From Moringa oleifera (taxonomy: Eukaryota > Streptophyta > Magnoliopsida > Brassicales > Moringaceae), in assembly GCA_021397835.1 (NCBI GenBank), contig JAJFZO010000087.1, forward strand, positions 620,001-684,000: DNA of 64,000 bases, in the 5' to 3' direction. Made by a program: the position numbers and the translations under genes. Positions 1 through 13,422 of the stretch are shown here, one piece after another. Under the pieces are notes generated by a model, which was not told the origin of the DNA, did no database searches, and was given only the letters and a program-made list of their open reading frames with translations. Numbering within the stretch: the first letter of the stretch is position 1; each line of letters begins with the position of its first letter.

Positions 1-2462
1 AATTTTGCTATGGTCTTGAAGGGATTGAAACAGTGGCTGCTCGCTTACCACTGTGCTGAACCCATCAGGGTTCACTTTATTTAATTTCTAGGACAAAACT
101 TTTAATGCTATGTGAGGGCTTCTCCATTCCTTCCTAATGTTCTACCACGGTTGGTGTCACAGGTGAAGGAGGCCATCAATGATCTGGAGTTTGGATCAAC
201 ACGGCCAGGCAATGACCAAAAGTAATGTATCTTGACCATTTTGCTAAAGGGGCCTCTCTCCTGATTTAAAATTTCTTCTTACGTTGTTGCTTGTGTTCTT
301 GCTGAAACACAGAAAAAGGTTACAATATTTGAAATTTGATATTTTTTTTTACTAATGCTAATTTCAATGTAAATTGTGGTCCACTAATACCAAGTATGAG
401 ACTATGCACAAAAATTAATTGTCAGTTTGCTTTTGTCCTATCATACTGTTATTGTTTCAGACTACTACTTGACATATCTTGCCCTTCCTCTTTTGCATCT
501 CTCTTTTCTGTTCATCTAGCGCAAGTGTATCGATTTCTTTTTATTTTTAATTTATTACCTTTTTGCGGATTCCTATATCCGTTTATGAACAGAGACAATA
601 AAGTTGGTGAAATCAGGCATCATAGTTGCTAATAACTTGAGACCCACTTCTCTTGTGACACTATTCTCTGGTCATAGGTGCAGTCTCTCCTGCATGTTTT
701 TTGGTTCCTCGCAAATGGGCTTATCTACCTTCCGCCTGAGTTGAGTGTAATTAATGGTTGTTTATAGGAATTTTCCTAATTTTATGATAGATATAATGGG
801 CATATTGGAAGAAGTGGTCTAAAATGAGACAAACATCTGAGCCATGTATAAGTGTTTTAATCCTGATGATCATTTGGTACTCTGCATCATAGGGTATTTT
901 TGAATAACGATGTTATAGATGTACTTATGTTGTCCTTTTACTTTTGTAGTGTAAGATTTCAACGTCGGCGATCAAGCTTTAAGGAGCTGCAGTACATCTG
1001 TGATGGGGACAGCAATGGAGTTTTGTACTTTGCAGGCACATCGTATGGAGATCATCAGTGGGTTAATCCTGTTCTGGCCAAGGTCAATGTCTTGCCTCTC
1101 TGTCTCTGTATTTTCGGTCTTCTTGGGAAAGTGAGTCTAACTATCGATTGACTAATGGATTGTTTCTAACATAGTTTCTTGATTTGAATGTTTCAGAGAG
1201 CCACTATTACAGCTAGCAGCCCCCCCTCAAGATACACTGACCCCAAGGCTTTGGTTTCAAGAACATATGTGGTATGATGAAAACAAATCTAATACCGATC
1301 ATGTTCTGTTGAGTTCTATCAAATGATAACTAAATAATGTATGCCTGCATTAGGGGACTTCCTTTGCTGGGGCTAGGGTGGAAGATGGACAAAAGACTGC
1401 ATGGTGGATGGTTGACATTGGGGAAGACCATCAGGTTCTTTCTATGTTCTCTGTTAGTCTCTTGTGCTTCAAATCGAAATTTGCCAGAAAGACTAAAACA
1501 TATGCCATTTATATATACATATAGGTACATGCACAAGAGAAGAAATACCAGAATAAGTTCCACCTTTTCTGCTGATAGACATGATCATCAGATTGTTCTG
1601 AATTTGGCACAATTTTATTAACACTGTTCCAATTCAAGTCAGTAGTGATTAAAGATCCTTAATGTAATCATCTTTCTGTGTACAGTCCAAAAAATAAAAT
1701 GAATAGCTGTGAAGTTTTTGGGTGTGTCATACTTGAGAAAACAAGTTCCAATGTATGTGATTTATGCAACCCTTAAGATAGTGGGTCAAACAATGTTTTG
1801 TTCGAAAAGTAAAGTACCCTTATCATGTGACAATAACAGGAGCATCAGAGGAGAAGAGGGAACCCAAAAGAGAACATTCTTTTTTCTTCAGAAGCATGCC
1901 TTCATGATGTCCTTTTTGTGCTTGGGGGTGCATAGTCAAGTAGTGATAACTTGTAAACCTCTTTCTTTTGTGTGTGAGATTCGGATTCAATCTTCTCATG
2001 TGAGTTGAATGATCCATGCAGCTCATGTGCAATTATTACACCTTGAGACAGGATGGATCAAGGGCCTACATAAGATCTTGGAAGTTTCAGGTAAAGATGA
2101 TCTTCAATGGCTTTTTCTTTTTGGCAAAAAAAAATAAAAATGGAAGTATTATTTTTAGGGTATGTTACTGCTACAATGTCTGCATAGGCATATACATGGT
2201 GGTGAGGGAACTCTTTAACTAGATATTTTGGTTGGCTCTCCAGGGATCAGTGGATGGGAAGACTTGGACAGACTTGCGGGTGCACGAGGAGGACCAGACA
2301 ATGTGCAAATCAGGTCAGTTTGCATCCTGGCCCATTACTGGACCAAGCGCCCTGCTTACCTTCAGGTTCTTCAGGGTTGTTCTCACAGGTCCAACCACTG
2401 ATGCATCCAACCCCTGGAACTTCAGCATTTGCTTCTTGGAACTCTATGGCTACTTCCATTAA
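1..2462 (+). CDS. BTB/POZ domain protein with C-terminal galactose-binding-like domain (3' part, At2g30600-like)
   Basis: Only the C-terminal part of the gene is present; the BTB domain expected upstream lies outside the window. Modelled exons are 1-69, 163-221, 950-1082, 1197-1271, 1354-1434, 2022-2090 and 2244-2462, with consistent phases and a TAA stop at 2460-2462. The encoded C-terminus carries a discoidin (F5/8 type C)-like fold pattern: the motif AWWMVDIGEDHQ, then CNYYTLRQDGS, WKFQGSVDGKTW and FRFFRVVLTGP, ending in FLELYGYFH. This order is typical of plant BTB proteins related to Arabidopsis At2g30600, as I recall that family. Such proteins are thought to act as substrate adaptors for CUL3 ubiquitin ligases; that role is a family inference. 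The first exon (1-69) rests only on an open frame and a matching phase, so it is the least certain part. Confidence 0.82.
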
Positions 2463-3758
2463 CAGTTTAATTTTCCTATTGGGAACTGTTGGCTTGGCTT
2501 GTTTTGCTGATCATCAGAAACTGCACACTATCATTGCCAGGTGTGGTGCAGAACTCTATGTTCCTGTTTGATCAATCTTTGTCTTGTCTCCATTGTTTTC
2601 AGATATTAAACATGGTATCATGCTTTGGGTATAATTCTGTTCCTGTGTTGAACCAAAGCAAAATCCAACGGGACTTTCCTGAAACTCATTTGGTTGCAAA
2701 ATTGGGGAATATTATGTGTCAAAACTGTTCTCTATTAGGGAATATTATATGGATCATTCAGATAAGGAAAAGCCAAATGAAATTAACAAAATCAATTGCT
2801 TCCAAGTTTGAGAGAAGGAAAACTAGGATGCAAGGGTAGGAGAAAAGCAAACCAGTAGATTTAATTATTACAAGTTTTTGCAGCCACTAAGCCAATTGTT
2901 GCCAATCAACATTGTTAATTATCATCAATCGCAAAGATGAATCATCAATTAATCTCTACATTACTGCATTATTCACAAAAACCCATCATTGTGCATGGGC
3001 AACATTAACATCATAAACATTAAAGGAATATACTTAAAATCTATTTTTATTATCTTAATTGTAATGATATATTTCCAATCATATAGAAAAAAATTTAAAA
3101 TGATAAGCCAAATTTACGATTAAGTTATTTGGATCCCCATAATCAAAACTTATATACAACATTTGTTATTTCCCAACCCTTCACAGTATAGATCAAGCTA
3201 CAACTGCAGCAATGCCAATGGAGACCAAAACAAAGAAAACAAGTTATCATGTCCAACCAATTTGCAGGTTCACAAAGGGTACCAACACATATGGATTTGA
3301 GCTTCTGGTACAAAGCAGCTTGCAGCATGGCATTGGATTTGGTAAGTAATTACTCCCTGCTAAGCTAAGCACTGTAAAATTCGATATACCGTGCTACAAT
3401 GTGCAAGCAGATCACATGTCGAGTGGAAAAACATAAGGTTGACAAAATAATGATTCTATTTCTAGCAAATCACACAGACTTGACCATAATTTGCACAGAA
3501 TTGCTACCATGAATGAGCAGAACCATTTGAAATCTTAAAACATATTAAATGTGAAGTTTCAGCACATGCATACAAAACAGAGAAGTCATTCAATCTCTCT
3601 TTTTCTTTCTTACTTTTTTCTCCTGGATGTTACAAAAGGTCATCAGATCACACTGAACTGAGAGCAGAGATACTAAGCAGATGGTAGCAGCTTCACCCAC
3701 AGGCAACGAATATTTGTTCCCCACACAGAGGGGGATAAGAAACCATCCGGCAGATAAA
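2463..3758. other. Convergent 3' ends of the BTB gene and SmD3; no gene seen
   Basis: This stretch separates two genes that point at each other. It should contain the 3' UTR of the BTB gene on the left and that of SmD3 on the right. The short open frames here have no family-like sequence and no splice-compatible partners. Confidence 0.6.
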
Positions 3759-5577
3759 TTACCTCCGAACCGGTGGTACACCACCCCGTCCAGCAGTTGT
3801 TCCACGACCAGCAGCCTGAGCCTGCATAGTAAAATAAAATTTAAGACTCAAGGAACTAATATCCACAGAACAGGTGATGCAGAACCAGCAACAACATCTC
3901 ATGTACATCAATCTAACGAAGTGAGACAATAACATGAAGCTCCAAGTTCGATATCTTATTCAACAACCTCCCACTCTGTTCACTTTGGAAAACAAACTAG
4001 GATATGCAAAACACATAACTTACTTTGGCACGCATTGCAACAGCTCTACCTCTGCCTACTCCGATTGATGAGCTCTTACCCTGCAAGAATAAGAAGTCGA
4101 ATGTCATAAATCACATTGCAAGGGTACAAATGTGGATAATCATACAAGCTTCCCCCTGCAGAAGAATCCATTCACTTGAAACAGGAAACATACCTTGATT
4201 CTGGCATCTAGTCGCTTAAACATGGGAGCATTCTTCAGCATGTCTGGTATAACCATAAATCTGTTGCAAATCCATGTTTCAATTAAGATGGAAGCAATTC
4301 CAAGAAATGTGTCTAGATAAAAGCAAAATATAGAAGCAATAATGTTAAACCTGACTTTACTGCCACGAATGAATACATGCTCAAGTTGTGAAACCTTGCC
4401 ATCCTATCCAGGGGGAAAAAAGAAAATAAAAACCCAGTGATCAATTGGAAGTCAGGAGAACTCAACTACTAAATCTCCAAAAATCTTATAGATTAGTATT
4501 GAGAAATTAAAAAGTCTTTTGTCTCTGCATCACAAATTATGCAAAGTAGAAGCTTTGGTCCATCTGATATTGAATAGCTCATGCAGTATTTCTTCTCAGA
4601 TCGAAAGGTCAAATAAGTTCAAATCAACCAAGCATGATGATCTAATAAGAGGTCCCAATAAGTAAAGTTGAATAGATAGAAGAAAAAAGATGTAAATATA
4701 GAGTAAACAGATGTTCTCATTCGATATTTGTTGCAAAACATACTTGTTCTCATTCCATATTTGTTGCAAAACATACTTAGGCTAATGCCATCAGGCCTTT
4801 GACTTTATTAATTGGTAGTTCTTGCCATCCCTTTGTTTTTGCATACCTTGAGATGAAGCAATGTGAGCATAATCAAATACCAATGCTTTGTCCCTAAGCA
4901 GTAGATAATGCTCAGAAGAAAATTCTCAAACCTAAGAGGCATGCAGTTGGTACCCAAAGCCTAATTCCCACAACAATACTTGAAAGAGAAAGTGTTTCAC
5001 ATTTGAAATTCAGAACTCTTCCTTTATTTGGTTTTCAGAAAACCAAACAATAAGGACATTACTGTCTTCAGGCCAATGTTTATGGCCAATAGGGCTCACA
5101 AAATAAGGTCAAATTTGTACAACAAACATAGTTCCGACTGATATTTCTCCCTGCAACACAGGGTTCAACATTTATTTCCACACAAAGCGAGTTTCAGGAG
5201 ATTAACAATGCCGCATAGGACTAACCCATTTCACCAATTACCACGTATCCCACTAAAAGGATCCCAGAAATCTTCTTAAATTTAAAGCTAAATTCGAAAA
5301 TTTTAGGGTTTTACATTGCAGTAAAACCACTCATAAAACTAAAAAGGTAATAATAAATGAAACTACAGGACAAAGAGAAAGGCAGGAGTACATAGAGATG
5401 TAGAAGAGAAAGACTTGCCTTAGCAGTGTAAGTGATGTTCTCGAGCTGGCAGTTCCAGTTATCCTCACACTCCACCATGCTGCCTCTATAGAGTTCTCCA
5501 CTCTTCAGCTCCACAGTCACCACGTGCCCTGAGGCCTCATGTAGCAACTTCACTGGTATCCCCAAGCTCCTGCTCAT
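3759..5577 (-). CDS. SmD3: Small nuclear ribonucleoprotein Sm D3
   Basis: Core Sm protein of U1, U2, U4 and U5 snRNPs, part of the heptameric ring around the Sm site of snRNA in the nucleus. Exons on the minus strand are 5577-5419, 4403-4351, 4260-4194, 4080-4024 and 3821-3759, giving 132 residues, the usual plant length. The Sm1 motif spans about residues 9-50 ([20 protein letters not shown]) and Sm2 about 65-79 ([15 protein letters not shown]). The C-terminus is the expected Gly/Arg-rich tail ending [11 protein letters not shown]. The first intron (5418-4404, about 1 kb) starts with GCAAGT instead of GT; the other three introns start with GT. The gene is divergent from the starch-branching enzyme gene, with about 820 bp between start codons. 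Identification is secure because all five exons join in phase into a full-length Sm protein. Confidence 0.96.
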
Positions 5578-5646
5578 TGCTTTATTCTCTCTCGATCTCT
5601 CTCAGCTCTCTCTTTCTTTCTTTGTGGAAAAAAAACGCAATTCGCA

Positions 5647-5702
5647 AAACCCTAACCCCCGCTTACTGTCTTGCTCTCCGCAACGCCCCTATATAATATA
5701 TC
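5647..5702 (-). promoter_or_regulatory. Probable SmD3 core promoter: TATA-like box and telo-box
   Basis: On the minus strand a TATA-like run lies at about 5690-5702. About 40 bp downstream, at 5647-5655, the plus strand reads AAACCCTAA, the plant telo-box. Telo-boxes near the start site are known for plant genes of the translation and RNA-processing machinery, which fits SmD3. The transcription start is inferred, not shown. Confidence 0.5.
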
Positions 5703-6325
5703 TTCAACAGACCGGTGTAAAAATGCGGGTGCACCGAATCCAGGATATTTTTGTCATTTAAAAATATAATAGGGTTAATTTCGTGATTACATTTCGACGT
5801 GGCCTAACATCTATTCCAGAGCTCAGCTTTACAGAAGCAACCGGCTCTGGAAGAGTTCTTTCAACAATCACGTAAAGGAAAGACGGTCTTTCTAGAATTT
5901 CTGGCGTCAGATGTGATGACTTTCTCGTCATGGGCCAGTAGCTCTGTGATCATCATGATCTCTTTGTTTATTTGATCCATTGAATTCTTATTGAAGGCAC
6001 TGCAAAATATATTTTCATTTTTCACGGCCAGCACGGCCCCAGGTGGAGAATATGCTTTGCTTGGCTTGTTCGTTTCTTCCGCAATCAAATCGTTCAGAAA
6101 AAGTAGAAAGTTGAAAACAATCTTAACAGTGTGATTTGAAATAAATGTGGGTTCATGCTATCAACGGTTGAGATGTTTCAGATTAAGACTGCTAGTGAGA
6201 TGCATGGGTCCCGCCGTCCCGGCAATAATGCGTATTAACGGTCTGGTATAAGCGGCAGCTTCTTCCAAGCTCGCATGATTAAGAGACCAACAGAGGGACT
6301 AATAAAGACGGACAGAAATAGAATG

Positions 6326-6356
<31 letters not shown>

Positions 6357-6401
6357 GAGAGGGAGAAGAGCAGATGAAGTGAAGAGACTGAGTTGGTGAA
6401 G
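5703..6401. other. Intergenic region between divergent SmD3 and SBE I; GA-rich 5' leader
   Basis: This holds the SBE I promoter and 5' UTR. A GA-rich tract runs from about 6323 to 6366, just upstream of the SBE I start codon. A 75-codon minus-strand open frame at 5861-6088 is not recognisable and is probably chance. Confidence 0.55.
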
Positions 6402-9400
6402 ATGCTGGGTTCTCTGGGTCTTGCTGGGACACCTGTTCTTGGGTCATTGTCAGCTTCCTCAAGCAAGAAATGCACTGGGGTAACTCTCAATTAATTATGT
6501 ATTTAAACTTGCTACTTTAGTTTTGTATGTTTTGGCCATCATTAGTTGTAAGCGTCATTGCTTCACTGGATTTCCTTCAGTTGGATTTAAAGGTTAGCTT
6601 GCTTCTAGTATATGCCTACATATTTTGGAACTAATTCGATTGTTTAACTAGCCATGGTCTTTGCTCGTTTCATCTAACCTTTTTTTTTTTCCAGTTAAAC
6701 TGAGTTGAACTGTAGACATTTTGTTGACTTAGGGTAACTCGTTGCTTCTTCTTATCAAAATGATCCGGATATTTTCTTTGCGCCATTTTGAATTTTTTGT
6801 TTGCCTTACCTGTAAGACTTCTTTTGTTATTTTTTACTAGTAAACAGCAGTTATCTAATAAAAGTAAGCTTTAAGTACTTCACCTTTAGGGCGAAGGATT
6901 TGTAAACTGTGTAAGGACCAAACTGAATATGGATTTTTTTACTAGTAAACTGTGTTGGGTGATGGATTTGTAAGGACCAAACTGAATATGTATTGGCATT
7001 GGACTTAACCTGCCATGGCCCTTGAGGTGGGTTCCTAAGGGAAGGCTTATATTATGTGGGCTTTTCAGCTAAGTTCCTTCTTGTATTGATTTCGAGACTG
7101 TAGAAACTCTTATGATCATGTTCTGAAAGAGTTGAGAAGGACTGGACACCAATTTCTATCTTTTTACTTGAAGAAAGAAAAAAAATTAGTGGAGAGCAGT
7201 AGCTTTTGTACTTCTACCCCACATCAATTTTATTTTGATTTTGTTGATCAAAAGATTTTTGAATTTTATAATAATGATGCTTAGATGCATTCGATTAGAG
7301 AAATTTTGTTTGTTTTCCATATATTTTATTGGTGGTGTGTCTCTTAGGATTTATGTTTCTATCATAACTTACTGTGATCTTATCTTCAGGACCACCAGTT
7401 ATTTATGTCCTGCAGGATGCTGTTTTAGTAGTTACTTCTGCACTTCCATGTGATTTCATTTTGTTCCCTTGCATTTTCTAGGTTTCTAAATTTATCTGTT
7501 TGATAGGCCTCAGGAAATAAATGCCACCTTGCTAAGCTGTTACCATGTGGCTCGCCTAAATTGCTTAGACATTGTCCACTTTCATCCTCATCCAGGATCA
7601 CAGAATATATAGAGGTATGTTTAATAATTTTAACATGGCTCACTGTAATAAAGAAACTGCTTTCTCTGTCATGATGATCCCAAGATTGTTGGAAAACAAT
7701 TGAGGTCAAAGCATAATGTACATACTTTCATTTACATTGGTTGATTGGATATAGGTATAACTTCTGGTTGAAGTTAAATAATTCTGTCATCGTTGCTGTT
7801 CTGTGCTAATAATCCTTATAGGGAATGCCAAGTCTTTATGTAGGTCATTCATTTATTTGAATTTCTGAATTTTATTTGATCAAATATCAGATTAGAATGT
7901 CAAACACTGACAATAAAGATTTTGACCGCACAAGAAAATTAGTTAAACATAAATATTGAAGTGTAATCTGAAAGTATTTTCAGTGAAAACTAAATAGAAA
8001 CTTCTTGACATCCCTCTCTCAGTTTTCTTCTAGATATTTTTGTGCTGGTGATTACCGAGTACATTTTCCTGAGGTTAAGTTGTAATTTTCATGCCAGGTG
8101 GAACATAGCTCCCGAATCTCTGCTGTTATCACTGATGACTATTCAACGATGACAGCTTTTGAGGAAGACACAGAAAATGCCGGTATTTTGGCCATTGATC
8201 CAGCCCTGGAACCATATAAGGATCACTTCACATATAGAATGAAGAGATATGTGGATCAAAAAATGCTTCTTGAAAAATATGAGGGAGGTCTAGAGGAATT
8301 TGCACGAGGTGATTAGTGTCAGTATTTCTGGCTTTGTTTTCAATTTTCTTCCTATTCAGCTAACAAAATGTGGTGAATGCTTCAACAATGTACTTTGTTG
8401 AGTTTCTGAATTGGATGCATCAGCTAAAGCATATTATAGATCATACTTGATGTGTGTACATGTGGATCCCACATTACAATTACTATTTGTGTTTTTTTGT
8501 TCTCATATTAGTTGCCTCTTTAGTAATAAATCTATGTGGATCGTGTATTTTGTAGGCTACTTGAGATTTGGATTCAACAGAGAAGAAGGTTGCATTGTGT
8601 ACCGTGAGTGGGCACCTGCTGCTCAGTAAGTATATTGGCTTTTGAAGTACAAGTTAATCCTGTACTTGTATGTCTGTTTCTTAGAAGTGATCCTGTGTGT
8701 AACATAGGGAAGCACAAATTATTGGGGATTTTAATGGATGGAATGGCTCAAATCATACAATGGAAAAGAATCAATTTGGCATTTGGAGTATCAAAATTCC
8801 TGATTGTGACGGAAATCCAGCCATTCCTCACAATTCAAGAGTCAAGTTCCGGTTCAAGCATGGAAATGGAGTGTGGATTGACAGAATTCCTGCTTGGATT
8901 AGATATGCCACTGTAGATCCAACAACTTTTGGAGCACCGTATGATGGTGTCTACTGGGATCCACCACCTTCAGAGAGGTGAAATTTATTGACATTCTTTT
9001 TTTATCAGAAAGAGAATGTCAATGTAGTCTGCTTCAGTTTCATTGTGTTTATTGACTCATTTATCTCAGTGCAGGTATCAGTTTAAATACCCTCGTCCAC
9101 TGAAACCCAAGGCACCACGAATATATGAGGCTCATGTTGGAATGAGTAGCACTGAACCACGTGTTAGCTCATACAGAGAATTTGCTGATGATATTTTGCC
9201 TCGTATTAAGGCAAATAACTATAATACAGTCCAGTTGATGGCCATAATGGAGCATTCCTATTATGCATCGTTTGGGTATCATGTCACTAACTTTTTTGCT
9301 GTAAGCAGTAGGTCTGGGACCCCTGAGGACCTTAAGTATTTAATTGATAAAGCACATAGCTTAGGTCTACAGGTATTCATGGATGTTGTTCACAGTCATG

Positions 9401-12400
9401 CAAGTAACAATGTAACTGATGGTCTAAATGGCTATGATGTTGGTCAGAGCTCACAGGAATCTTATTTCCACACTGGAGATCGAGGTTACCATAAGTTATG
9501 GGATAGCAGACTCTTCAACTATGCTAATTGGGAAGTGCTTCGCTTCCTTCTATCAAACTTGAGGTGGTGGCTTGAGGAGTTTCAATTTGATGGGTTTCGA
9601 TTTGATGGAGTAACTTCAATGTTGTATCATCATCATGGAATCAACATGACATTTACTGGGAATTATGATGAGTATTTCAGTGAGGCAACAGATGTAGATG
9701 CTGTTGTTTACTTGATGCTGGCAAATTCTCTGATCCATAGCATCTTACCTGAAGCAACTGTAATTGCTGAAGATGTTTCTGGTATGCCAGGACTTGGTCG
9801 GCCTGTCTCAGAGGGGGGTATTGGTTTTGACTATCGCCTGGCAATGGCCATCCCTGACAAGTGGATTGATTACCTAAAGAATAAGAAGGATGAAGAGTGG
9901 TCAATGAAGGATGTAGCATGGAGCTTGACAAATAGGAGATACACTGAGAAGTGTATATCTTATGCTGAGAGTCATGATCAGGTATGCTTTAGTGGAAATG
10001 TGTCAAACCAGAAGTTACAACTGGCTCTCCGAGGATGAAATGAAAAGAGAGAAATATTGTATATGTCATGGTGAATCCTGTTCTAAATTGACATATCATA
10101 AATGCTTTCTGTTTGCCTTTTCTTCTTCTGAGCGTCACTTTTTAACCCTTCTTACTACATTTCTCTTATCTCTGCTATCTTTATTTCTACAGGCCATTGT
10201 GGGTGACAAGACTATTGCATTTTTCTTAATGAATGAACAAATGTACACTGGTATGTCATGTTTGACAGATGTTTCTCCTACTATTGAGCGGGGAATTGCA
10301 CTTCATAAGGTTTGTTCTTTACTAAATTATAAGTATATCTTTATGAGGTTTCTGGTTTATGTCATAATTCAACTGTTAAACTGTTTGACAAGCAATACCA
10401 CAGCCACAGATTTCTTCCTCCTCTTCTTTATTCATTTGAATGCACAGACCCCTTGAACTTATGAAAACTTGCTAAACCTGATGATTTGATTCAGCTTTCA
10501 GATGTGTTTGGATAAATCTTCTTATGTATCTATATTCTTGTGGCTCTTATTGTTATCATTGTTCATGGCAGATGATACATTTTATAAGTATGGCCTTAGG
10601 AGGGGAAGGCTACCTTAATTTTATGGGAAATGAGGTAAGCGATTCAGTCAGTACTCCAGCCTGCAAACTCTTGGAGTCACTGCAATGCCACTTTCTTCTC
10701 ACGTAGTCTATACTAGAGGGTTTCATTAAGCCCTTGATTTGGGTGGCCAAGTGAAAATCATCAGCTTCAAAACAAGTATGATTATTGTTGACCAGCTCCA
10801 CCAGTTTGTTTTCTCAAAATTTTGCCTAGAATAAAGACAAATGCATTAAGTTGGGTCAAACAGTGTTTTCAACTGCTAAAACATGTTCCTGTTAAGTGAC
10901 TTAGGAAACACTGGGAAGTAGCGTTGTGAACTGAAGACATGTTCTCTGCAGAAACGCTTTCCTCATCATCTCTTTGTCTCTTGAGTAGTCTAACCTTGCA
11001 TTTGTTTACGTTTCTGACAGTTTGGACATCCTGAGTGGATTGATTTTCCAAGAGAGGGCAATGGGTGGAGCTATGAAAAATGCAGACGCCAATGGAACCT
11101 GGTTGATACTGATCACTTGAGATACAAGGTTTGACCTCACTTTGCCATATGCATCCAGTTGCCCTAATACAATTAAAACTCTTCTGGTCCATTTTCCTTT
11201 AAACACTTCCGGTTCAATTAGCATGGCATGGACAATCGAGTAAGTGTGAGGGTATTCCAATATTGTGATCTTAATGCCTAATCAGATTCTAATGTGAGGT
11301 CAATATTAGCTAATGACGAAATGGAAAACAGCAAAAATCCAGAAAAAGAAAATGAAAAAAGAAAAAAGAAAAAGAAATGGAGAGGGAGAGAGAGAGAGAG
11401 AGAGAGAAAGGAAGCTGTACACATATTCAATGTGACTTGTGACATGACAAGGTAGTGGCGCGTGACTTCCCTATCTAGATCAAGTCTCATACCTTGCAAC
11501 TCGGATCTTAACAGAAGGATGTTACATCTCATGCCACTCTGCATTACATAACACTCCTCAGACGACTTTATTTTAAGTATTAAACTCTGTCTCTGCATGT
11601 TTTATTTTCTTCCTTTTGGTTCAATCTTCTCTCTTTGTGCACGGTACTTGCTCCAGTTCCTGAATGCATTTGACAGAGCAATGAACTCGCTTGATGATAA
11701 ATATTCATTCCTTTCATCTACAAAGCAGATTGTGAGCAGCACAAATGAAGAGGACAAGGTAAAGATGCCACTGGGTATTATATCTTTCATTTCATTAAAT
11801 TCTAAATGGGAGTATTGAAGTCAAAAAAAAAAAAAAAAGGAAGCTCTCACATGAAAAGTTCATTGCAGAGGGCAAGCTAGTCTGTTGTGATTATTCTTTT
11901 CTTTTTTCAAGTGGTGCTAATTTACATTTTTCCTGAAAGAGCTCTGCAATTTAGATCCCCCTTCATGTAGTCCTCCTGCTCTGCAGGTTGATTTTGTGTA
12001 TTTCACCATCATCTTTTAGGACATTGAGTCATTGATAAGTGGTTTCACATCACAGGTTATCGTCTTTGAGCGTGGAGATCTGGTCTTTGTGTTCAACTTT
12101 CATGCAGAAAATACATATGATGGGTATGAATTTTTGTAGTCATGCAAGATATCTAACTCTGTCAATAAATTTGGATGAACAGGAAGCATTTAATACGTGC
12201 TGTGGAGTTAATAATGATATCTGAATTATGATAACAAAATATGTCTTGGCATGTCTCAACTTGAGCAATTATTTTCTGAAATTTCAGGTACAAAGTTGGG
12301 TGTGACTTGCCAGGGAAGTATAGAGTGGCCCTGGACAGTGATGCATGGGAATTTGGTGGAAAAGGAAGAGTAAGGAAACCTTTTTGTATTTTATACATCC

Positions 12401-13422
12401 CTGTTATTTATTTGAATTGAGTTGCTGACGAATAAAAAGAGCTGCTTGAGGGTTCATCTCATGATATAATCTGAGATGGAAAATATTTTTGTGTTCTGAT
12501 TTATTATTTCTCGTAAAAAGCTCAGGGCATTTATAACCTCAATATATTCAGACAGACGGAAAAGAAGGAGATATACATTGATACTCTATAACTTGTCTTC
12601 CTGGAAAAGAAAATTGCCAATGAAGAGAAGGGGAAGAAGGAAAGGGATTATCTGATTTGATTTGTCCTTGAGTGACATATTTGATCATTCTCTGTGGCAG
12701 GTAGGCCATGATGCAGACCATTTTACATCTCCTGAAGGGACACCAGGAGTGCCTGAAACTAATTTCAACAATCGTCCTAACTCCTTCAAAGTACTCTCGC
12801 CAGCTCGCACATGTGTGGTATGTTCTGTTCCCAGGCATTTTGAGTTATATCATGCATTCTCATCGTTCACTCCTTACTAACATAACATATGAACTGATAT
12901 ATTTGACTCAAATTACTCACTGGGTTGAGATGACATTTGAATAAAGAATTTTATATTGAGCTATTGAACTTGTGGCCTGTAGCTTTGGCTCTAGTGCCCT
13001 GTCTGAAATCATAAGCTCGGACAATTGCTTTCCAGGTTTATTCCAGAGTTGAAGAAAATGATTTAGCCAGTCTGGATGAGACAGCAGCAGCTGACACTGG
13101 AGACAAACAGAAGGATTTCAAAGAACCAGCTTCCAGGGAAGATCTTGATATTAGTGGTTCAACCAACAAGTTATTGCAGCCAGAAGCTGAAGGGACAAGA
13201 CAAGATATGTCTGACTTATTGCAGCCAGAAGCTGAAGAAACAAGACAAGAAACATCTGGTTACATAGCAAGCGTGGATAAGATAGCAGCAGCCGATGCTG
13301 TAGTCAAGCAAGAGGATCTCGAAGAATCAGTTTCTGAGGATGATCTTGATATTAGTGGTATAACCGACAAGTTACAGCAGCTAGAAGCTGAAGAGAAAGG
13401 GCAAGAGACCTCCAATGACTAG
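6402..13422 (+). CDS. SBE1: Starch-branching enzyme I (class B, 1,4-alpha-glucan branching enzyme), plastid-targeted
   Basis: Makes alpha-1,6 branch points in amylopectin in plastids. Exons: 6402-6479, 7507-7614, 8098-8308, 8556-8625, 8708-8977, 9075-9981, 10193-10309, 10572-10634, 11021-11128, 11657-11758, 12056-12123, 12288-12369, 12701-12817 and 13036-13422, giving 895 residues. The first two exons encode a Ser/Lys/Arg-rich leader that fits a transit peptide. A CBM48 domain starts near residue 155. The GH13 barrel has all four regions: DVVHSH (349-354), GFRFDG with nucleophile Asp423, AEDVSG with acid Glu478, and ESHDQ with Asp547. The short loop [17 protein letters not shown] marks class B (SBE I), because class A has a longer insertion there. 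The C-terminal tail from about residue 768 is acidic and internally duplicated. Intron 9 holds a GA run near 11385-11407. Arabidopsis lacks this class. Confidence 0.96.

Noticed and set aside
3143..3328. 61-codon minus-strand open frame after the BTB gene
   Set aside because: Cys/Trp/Leu composition without a family pattern; it lies in the expected 3' UTR region of converging genes.
5861..6088. 75-codon minus-strand open frame between SmD3 and SBE I
   Set aside because: No recognisable motif, it lies in the promoter region of two divergent genes, and no splice-linked extension was found.
9677..9931. Minus-strand open frame inside SBE I
   Set aside because: It lies wholly within a conserved GH13 exon on the opposite strand and is a shadow frame.
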